Assembly (NCBI RefSeq): GCF_030813435.1
Contig: NZ_JAUSUG010000032.1
Location: forward strand, 1-48,517
From: Evansella vedderi
GTDB taxonomy: Bacteria; Bacillota; Bacilli; Bacillales; Salisediminibacteriaceae
DNA length: 48,517 nucleotides
Direction: 5' to 3'
The position numbers were made by a program, and so were the translations under genes. The notes beneath the pieces are model-generated. The model was not told the origin of the DNA. It did not search any database and saw only the letters and a program-made list of their open reading frames with translations. Below, one piece after another: positions 43,501-48,517 of the stretch (positions are counted from its first letter, which is position 1; each line of letters starts with the position of its first letter).

Positions 43501-44826
43501 CTAAATTTTTGCCTTTGCTTTTTTACGATAAGAAAATTCGTTTTTCACTAAATCCTCATAAGATTCTCGTTTAATTACACAATTCGCTTCTCCATCTTCC
43601 ACAAAAATTACAGGTGGACGTAGAATTCGATTATAGTTATTTGCCATGGAGTAGCCATAAGCACCGGTGGACGATACAGCAAGAAGGTCACCGATTTCCA
43701 CTTTAGGAAGGTCGATATCCCAAATTAGCATATCTCCACTTTCACAGCATTTCCCAGCGATAGACACCTTTTCTTCATTAGTTGCATTCATTTTATTTGC
43801 TACAACAGCTTCATATTTCGCTTGGTACAATGCAGGGCGAATGTTATCTGTCATCCCTCCATCCACTGATACGTAGGAACGAACTCCCGGGATATCTTTT
43901 CTAGACCCGATGGAATAGATTGTTGTCCCTGCTTCCCCAACTAATGCTCTGCCTGGTTCAATCCATATCTCAGGAATAGCTAGTTCTGCAGATACAGCTT
44001 GTTTCTTCACGGAAGAAATCATAGCATCTACATAGTTCTCCAATGGAAGTGGTTGATCTTCTTTTGTATATCGAATACCGAATCCACCACCTAAATTCAA
44101 CACCTCTGGTTCAAAATTCAATGACTTTTTCCATTGAATTAAAAATTTGTAGATTTCATTAACGGCAGAGGTAAATCCATCTGTCTCAAATATTTGGGAA
44201 CCAATGTGTGAATGGACCCCCTTAATTTCAACATATTCATGAGCTTGAATTGTTTTTATGGCTTGCTCCGCTTGCCCACTTTGAATATCGAAACCAAACT
44301 TTGAATCTTCTTGTCCGGTAGATATATATTCATGTGTATGTGCTTCAACCCCTGGTGTAATACGTATAAGAACATCCATTTTTTTCCCAAGGGATTCGGT
44401 GATAGCCATTAACCAAGTAAGCTCCGTAAAATTATCTACAACTATACATCCAATTTCTTCACGAACAGCCATTTCTAATTCTTCAGGGGATTTATTATTA
44501 CCGTGAAAGTGAATTCTTCCCACTGGGAATCCTGCTGTTAATGCAGTATATAACTCTCCACCAGAAACTACATCTAAGCTTAAGCCTAGTTCATCTACTA
44601 ACTGAATCATAGCGATGCAGCTAAATGCTTTACTCGCATAAGCTACCTGATAGTTCATGTTGTGCTTTTCAAAGGCTTTTTTAAACTGATTTGCACGTGA
44701 GCAAATATCTGCTACGTCATAAATATATAGTGGTGTACCATACTTATCAGCAAGCTCTGTTGTATCCACTCCGCCGATTTCTAAATGCCCCTGTTCATTT
44801 ATTTTACTTGTACCATATAAACCCAT
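43501..44826 (-). CDS. lysA: Diaminopimelate decarboxylase
   Basis: The 441-residue PLP enzyme has the lysine-bearing block YQVAYASKAFSC (about 58-69), the glycine loop NLGGGFGIRY, EPGRALVGEAG, and the second active-site block CCESGD. It makes lysine from meso-diaminopimelate. ATG at 44826 follows AGGAGAG by 7 nt; 14 upstream codons lack a site. It lies downstream of spoVAF behind a terminator, as in B. subtilis. Confidence 0.96.
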   Translation of the reverse strand: MGLYGTSKINEQGHLEIGGVDTTELADKYGTPLYIYDVADICSRANQFKKAFEKHNMNYQVAYASKAFSCIAMIQLVDELGLSLDVVSGGELYTALTAGFPVGRIHFHGNNKSPEELEMAVREEIGCIVVDNFTELTWLMAITESLGKKMDVLIRITPGVEAHTHEYISTGQEDSKFGFDIQSGQAEQAIKTIQAHEYVEIKGVHSHIGSQIFETDGFTSAVNEIYKFLIQWKKSLNFEPEVLNLGGGFGIRYTKEDQPLPLENYVDAMISSVKKQAVSAELAIPEIWIEPGRALVGEAGTTIYSIGSRKDIPGVRSYVSVDGGMTDNIRPALYQAKYEAVVANKMNATNEEKVSIAGKCCESGDMLIWDIDLPKVEIGDLLAVSSTGAYGYSMANNYNRILRPPVIFVEDGEANCVIKRESYEDLVKNEFSYRKKAKAKI

Positions 44827-44899
44827 TATTCTTCTCTCCTCGATAAGCTTTCTTGCTAACCTGTGCAAGTAGAGTTAACTTTACTATATCTTTTATCAT

Positions 44900-44937
44900 C
44901 GAAAAAAGGATAACGGTGTGATTATCCGTTATCCTTG
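44900..44937 (-). terminator. Terminator after spoVAF
   Basis: AAGGATAACGG pairs with CCGTTATCCTT across an eight-base loop and is followed on the minus strand by TTTTTTCG. Confidence 0.88.
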
Positions 44938-45007
44938 TTCCTCGGATAGTTCTTTAACATTTGTTTGCTATATAGAATAACATAACTTCCTCATTGTTTC
45001 AATGGTT

Positions 45008-46489
45008 TTAAGCCGGTCCTTGTCTAACACTATCCTGCGGTTTAACAATACTTGGTCGACGTCTTTTGAGTGGAATACCTTGTCTAATGAGAACATCTAG
45101 ACAAGCAATAGGGTAAAATGGTAAGAAAGGCCATAAGTAAGGAACATTTAACGTACGAAGTGAAGCTAAAATAATGATAATGAGGGTCGTCCCAATAATA
45201 AATCCTGGCGCTTTGAAAAAGAATACCACTACTAGTAAACCTAGTCGGAGGATTTTTAAAGCTAATGCCAATTCATAACTAGGAGTAGCAAACATACCAA
45301 TGGCCCCTACTGCTACATAAAGAATAACTTCAGGCACCAACAAACCAACTTCTATTGCAATTTCACCAATTAACAAGGCTGCAACTAAACCAAGGGCTGT
45401 TGCAAGTGGTGACGGTGTATGAATGGCGGCCATTCTCAACAGTTCAATTCCCAACTCAGCAAAAAATATTTGAGCAAAAATTGGAATATTCGTTGTTTCA
45501 TTTGGTCCTATAAATTCTAGACCTTCTGGTAATAGAGTTGGTTGCATGACCATGAGTAACCATAAAGGTAAAATGAACATGGATAAGAGCATTCCGGAAA
45601 ACCTTACCCATCGTAAAAAGGTTCCCACAAATGGGGCTTGTCTAAATTCCTCTGCATGTTGAACATGGTGAAAAAACGTTGTAGGTAAAATAATTACACT
45701 TGGTGAAGTATCTACAAATATCACCACATGTCCTTCTAAAATATGAGTGGCTGCTACATCAGGTCTTTCAGTGTACCTAACTACCGGGAAGGGGTTGCTC
45801 CCTTGTTTCACTAAATACTCTTCCACCACTTTATCAGACATAGTTAGACCATCAATATCGATAGCTTCTAATTCTTTTTTTACTATTTTTACTAAATTAG
45901 GATCTGTAACACCATCGATATAGGTAATACAAATGTCTGTTTTTGACCTTCTCCCAACCCTCATCATTTCATTTCGTAATCTTTCATCTCTAATTCTTCT
46001 GCGAGTAAGGGCTGTATTTATAATAATGTTTTCTGTATATCCATCACGACTGCCTCGAACAACTCGTTCTGTATCCGGTTCTTCAGGTCCTCTAGTAGGG
46101 TAACTTCTAACGTCAATAACGATTGCGTCAGATTCCCCTTCAATATAGACAATGATCAACCCAGCCAATAATTGACCAATAGCATCATCTACTGTCTTCA
46201 CATGCTCCACTTGCACATGTGTTAGTCTATTTTCAATTTGTTCCCTTGCGTCATTTTTTTTCCGTTCATTAGCATCTAAGAACATTAATTCCTTTAATAA
46301 TTCAATGGTATATTGAATGTCACACAAACCATTAACAAAGTAAAATTGGATTTCCCTATCCAATATGTATAATTTCCGAATGCCTACATCAAAGCTTGTT
46401 CCAATACCTATTCTCTCCGAGAAGTTCTTTTCATTTTCTCTAGCATTCCGAGATATAGGTTGGTTTATCTTATCATGTACCGGATCCAT
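45008..46489 (-). CDS. spoVAF: Stage V sporulation protein AF
   Basis: This 493-residue protein is of the GerA-type receptor A-subunit family: a soluble N-terminal region (about 1-290), followed by five or so membrane helices (about 295-460). SpoVAF is a homologue of germinant receptor A subunits and is linked to dipicolinic acid release and germination speed. AAAGGAG lies upstream of the ATG, and the start overlaps the end of spoVAEA by 17 bp. It is the last gene of the operon. Confidence 0.95.
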   Translation of the reverse strand: MDPVHDKINQPISRNARENEKNFSERIGIGTSFDVGIRKLYILDREIQFYFVNGLCDIQYTIELLKELMFLDANERKKNDAREQIENRLTHVQVEHVKTVDDAIGQLLAGLIIVYIEGESDAIVIDVRSYPTRGPEEPDTERVVRGSRDGYTENIIINTALTRRRIRDERLRNEMMRVGRRSKTDICITYIDGVTDPNLVKIVKKELEAIDIDGLTMSDKVVEEYLVKQGSNPFPVVRYTERPDVAATHILEGHVVIFVDTSPSVIILPTTFFHHVQHAEEFRQAPFVGTFLRWVRFSGMLLSMFILPLWLLMVMQPTLLPEGLEFIGPNETTNIPIFAQIFFAELGIELLRMAAIHTPSPLATALGLVAALLIGEIAIEVGLLVPEVILYVAVGAIGMFATPSYELALALKILRLGLLVVVFFFKAPGFIIGTTLIIIILASLRTLNVPYLWPFLPFYPIACLDVLIRQGIPLKRRRPSIVKPQDSVRQGPA

Positions 46490-47051
46490 TTGTTCTGCTC
46501 CTTTCTAAAATTAATTCTATAGCTAATTTCGTTATTGGAGCTCCCTTCTCAATGGAATCACGTCCACCCATTTTTCCAAGATCACCGACACCTACGATTA
46601 AAGGAATGGGAAGCTCGTCCAATACGGATACAGTATCCCCCCTTATCCTTCCTACAGCTGTGTCGATAATTCCACCTTTATCCACTCCATACTCCGTAAG
46701 GACCCCATTTCGGTCAATAGATACATTTACTCTTGTCCATTCACGGGAATAAGATTCTGACGCCACAGCAATTGCACCCAATATTTCAATATCAGGCGAA
46801 TTCACGACTTGGACTAAAGCAGATTCTCCTGGTCCCTTATTGGGATAGCCACAATCATCAAATAACACAAGAACTATTTCCTTGTCTGCACCTTTGATGA
46901 GTTTAACTAATTGCTCACCGGAGATTTTAGAGGGATTCCCCCCTGATTCTGCTACAAAATAAAGATCTAATGATTTCGCCGCTAACTCTACCGCCCCTTT
47001 AGCTGACTCATCTCCGTCAGTGATTAATATAACCCGCTTCTTAGAATTCAT
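46473..47051 (-). CDS. spoVAEA: Stage V sporulation protein AEA
   Basis: This encodes a soluble protein of about 192 residues without membrane segments. It starts MNSKKRVILITDGDESAKGA, typical of SpoVAEA, and has LVLFDDCGYPNKGPGESALV. It is expressed with the dipicolinic acid channel proteins; its exact task is unclear. ATG at 47051 follows AAGGGGC by about 10 nt; 45 upstream in-frame codons overlap the end of spoVAB and are excluded. The gap to spoVAB is only 62 bp, the place where spoVAC, spoVAD and spoVAEB would normally be. Confidence 0.93.
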   Translation of the reverse strand: MNSKKRVILITDGDESAKGAVELAAKSLDLYFVAESGGNPSKISGEQLVKLIKGADKEIVLVLFDDCGYPNKGPGESALVQVVNSPDIEILGAIAVASESYSREWTRVNVSIDRNGVLTEYGVDKGGIIDTAVGRIRGDTVSVLDELPIPLIVGVGDLGKMGGRDSIEKGAPITKLAIELILERSRTNGSGT

Positions 47052-47113
47052 GTAAACTAATCGCCCCTTATAATTTTTAAAGAGTCTTAAAACAAAGATT
47101 GGTGCATTTATAC

Positions 47114-47530
47114 TTAGGGAACAAAAAAGATCCAATGGTAAAGGGAACCGACTGTTTTCCCTAGAACAATAGCCCATAACAGCCAATGGATGGTTTGCTT
47201 CATTCCGATTCGCTTCGCTAGAATTGGGAATACATTCAACACTTCAGCTAAAGCTGCAGCAAGCATTCCTATAAAAATACCGCAGGCAAGTCCCACAAGG
47301 ATAAGAACACCATTTGATAGACCAAAGGACGGGTCTCCTAAACTAAACCATACTCCTGATATTGCTCCAAAAACGATTGCAAATTCATATGCAGTCAGTA
47401 ATTTTACTGTTTTCGTTAAATGAGCTAGTCTTGGGACAATTCCTAATACAGTTAGAAATGCTACAAATCCACTCCCAACAGCAAGTCCCCCTGATAAACC
47501 AATTATTATAAGGAGAAAGATACTAACCAT
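47114..47530 (-). CDS. spoVAB: Stage V sporulation protein AB
   Basis: The 138-residue membrane protein has four helices, starting MVSIFLLIIIGLSGGLAVGS, with VAFLTVLGIVPRL and a C-terminal HWLLWAIVLGKTVGSLY. It is part of the SpoVA machinery that takes up dipicolinic acid into the forespore. ATG at 47530 follows AAGGA by 5 nt and overlaps the end of spoVAA by 8 bp. Forty upstream codons inside spoVAA are excluded. Confidence 0.95.
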   Translation of the reverse strand: MVSIFLLIIIGLSGGLAVGSGFVAFLTVLGIVPRLAHLTKTVKLLTAYEFAIVFGAISGVWFSLGDPSFGLSNGVLILVGLACGIFIGMLAAALAEVLNVFPILAKRIGMKQTIHWLLWAIVLGKTVGSLYHWIFFVP

Positions 47531-48137
47531 CTCTATCCTTCCAAGCATCGTTTTCGTACACGGATACATATCTATCCATATTTTCTTCGTAATTAAACAT
47601 TTCCACTTCCATTGGACTTGGTTCCTCCATAATACGTTTACGAAAAACATGATTAAAAAACAGGACCATACCTAATCCAAGGCCTAATGAATAAGGAATT
47701 TGCAACCATAAAGGATGCTCTGTTTCCGCCCCGGTAATAACCTCACTAATTTTAACGTGAACCTCTCGCATACTTACATCTTCATGGAAGTTCATAATTG
47801 CGAGTCCAGCACCAATAAATAATAGGAGCCAAACAAGTAGAAATAATATCGGTCTAAATGGTTTGACTTTTTGTTCCAAATAAATAACGGTTTGCGTTGG
47901 ACCAATTACTTGAATGTCAACCCCTTGGCTATATTCTTGAATGATCCGTACTACCATCATAGAGTCTATAACCTTTAATATCTTATCTTCCACTGTTAGT
48001 GTACAAATAGGAAGATTCTTGACACTCTCCGCCTCTATTCCCACACTAATTATTTGGGCAATATCCTTTAAATATACGGTTTCATTAGGCATCCCCCAAT
48101 GACGGCTTTTCAATCGAAAGTATATTCTTTTATCCAT
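47523..48137 (-). CDS. spoVAA: Stage V sporulation protein AA
   Basis: The 204-residue protein has a soluble N-terminal half (about 1-92, starting MDKRIYFRLKSR) and two membrane helices (about 95-114 and 138-160), followed by an acidic tail. It is the first gene of the spoVA operon and part of the dipicolinic acid uptake machinery. A sigma-G promoter lies about 50 bp upstream. AAAGGAAAGAGG precedes the ATG. Confidence 0.95.
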   Translation of the reverse strand: MDKRIYFRLKSRHWGMPNETVYLKDIAQIISVGIEAESVKNLPICTLTVEDKILKVIDSMMVVRIIQEYSQGVDIQVIGPTQTVIYLEQKVKPFRPILFLLVWLLLFIGAGLAIMNFHEDVSMREVHVKISEVITGAETEHPLWLQIPYSLGLGLGMVLFFNHVFRKRIMEEPSPMEVEMFNYEENMDRYVSVYENDAWKDRDG

Positions 48138-48175
48138 CGAAAAACCTCTTTCCTTTTATAACTTATAATTTCTCT

Positions 48176-48205
48176 TAGTATGAGGAAGGAGCTACAGTTC
48201 CATGC
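48176..48205 (-). promoter_or_regulatory. Sigma-G promoter of spoVAA
   Basis: On the minus strand GCATG (48205-48201) and CATACTA (48182-48176) are spaced by exactly 18 bp, matching the forespore sigma-G consensus GYATR-N18-CATNHTA. Transcription would start about 40 bp before the spoVAA start codon. Confidence 0.85.
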
Positions 48206-48279
48206 ATTGAAATACTAATGAAAAGACTGTTTTTAGATGATTGCTGCTTTTTTATAAGGAAATTTATCATTCGACTCCA

Positions 48280-48392
48280 TTACAGGCGGACCAATTACGC
48301 CTAAAGGCAGCATACGTCCTATGGGCAACGGCGTAATGTCACCATCCTGGCTCCCGCAGGCAACACTGGAGTCGCCGCCTTTCTCCTTCTAG
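48280..48392 (+). repeat. Dispersed repeat copy F
   Basis: ACAGGCGGACCAATTACGCC, TAAAGGCAGCATACGTCCT, then ACGGCGTAATGTCACC, CTGGCTCCCGCAGGCAAC and CTGGAGTCGCCGCCTT. It has the left end shared with copies C and E and the middle module shared only with E. Confidence 0.85.
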
Positions 48393-48426
48393 ATAAAAAA
48401 ACAATATATGCTAAAGAAGCCAAGAA

Positions 48427-48512
48427 CAAAAGCGCAAGCGCCTTGTCCACGAGCGACCAGCAAATGCATCTGCCCGATAAAAAGTGCTTTTTACTTTTAA
48501 TCGGGCAGATCA
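48427..48512. repeat. Palindromes at the right edge
   Basis: ATCTGCCCGAT (48468-48478) pairs perfectly with ATCGGGCAGAT (48500-48510). Just before it lies AAAGCGCAAGCGCCTT, a small palindrome common between Bacillus genes. No long T-run follows, so the role as a terminator is uncertain. Confidence 0.6.
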
Positions 48513-48517
48513 TTTGA

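Larger units (their letters stand above)
48138..48517. other. Region upstream of spoVAA
   Basis: No gene is supported here. The stretch holds the sigma-G promoter of the spoVA operon, dispersed repeat copy F and a hairpin at the right edge. Confidence 0.65.

Noticed and set aside
48319-48513. Sixty-four-codon minus-strand frame at the right edge
   Set aside because: It runs through repeat copy F and the terminal palindrome and has no coding features.

Overview
The window looks like a chromosomal core segment of a low-GC, endospore-forming member of the Bacillaceae. The basis is gene content and order: sleB-ypeB, prsW, bdr/ypdA, gudB, mecB/ypbH, ypbF-ypbE-ypbD-recQ-ypbB, fer, resABCDE, rluB, spmAB-dacB, ypuI, scpBA, ribDEAH, ppiB, lysA and spoVA follow the familiar Bacillus subtilis neighbourhood closely. 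Acidic proteins, and an acidic Pro/Glu/Gln-rich linker in SleB, would suit a salt- or alkali-adapted relative, but that is inference. Nearly all genes lie on the minus strand. Plus-strand exceptions are fer, a SurA-like lipoprotein gene, moaB, an unknown membrane protein gene with a DUF421 gene, and a DUF309 gene.

Right to left in the direction of transcription: a spoVAA-spoVAB-spoVAEA-spoVAF operon with a good sigma-G promoter, then lysA, ppiB, and the riboflavin operon ribD-ribE-ribBA-ribH behind an FMN riboswitch and its leader terminator. Next come scpA-scpB-ypuI (chromosome segregation) and an accessory block of sodF-type superoxide dismutase, DUF421 protein, an unknown protein, a YhcN/YlaJ-like lipoprotein and a solitary spoVAE. 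Then follow dacB-spmA-spmB (spore cortex), rluB, and resA-resB-resC-resD-resE (cytochrome c maturation and redox signalling). Beyond those are moaB, a cobalamin adenosyltransferase gene, a SurA-like lipoprotein gene, a PHP phosphatase gene, an M14 peptidase gene, and LutR- and Crp-type regulators. The left third holds fer, the recQ cluster, fhs, a MerR/B12-type regulator, mecB, gudB, bdr-ansA-prsW and sleB-ypeB.

The points of most interest are these. (1) The spoVA operon lacks spoVAC, spoVAD and spoVAEB, while a lone spoVAE sits 14 kb away beside a YhcN-like lipoprotein and a DUF421 protein; that combination recalls the spoVA-2mob operons linked to germination and heat resistance. (2) A MerR-type regulator carries the signature residues of the CarH/LitR adenosylcobalamin photoreceptors, and the same window encodes a cobalamin adenosyltransferase. 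(3) ResA has a CSFC active site and lacks the usual glutamate. (4) A mosaic dispersed repeat occurs at six intergenic places, one inside the rib operon. (5) Several 150-170 nt long-armed hairpin elements are present. (6) A frameshifted fragment resembling the C-terminus of a 2-oxoacid oxidoreductase gamma subunit lies in front of fhs, downstream of a cre-containing promoter. All functional calls come from reading the sequence and remembered family features; no database search was run.
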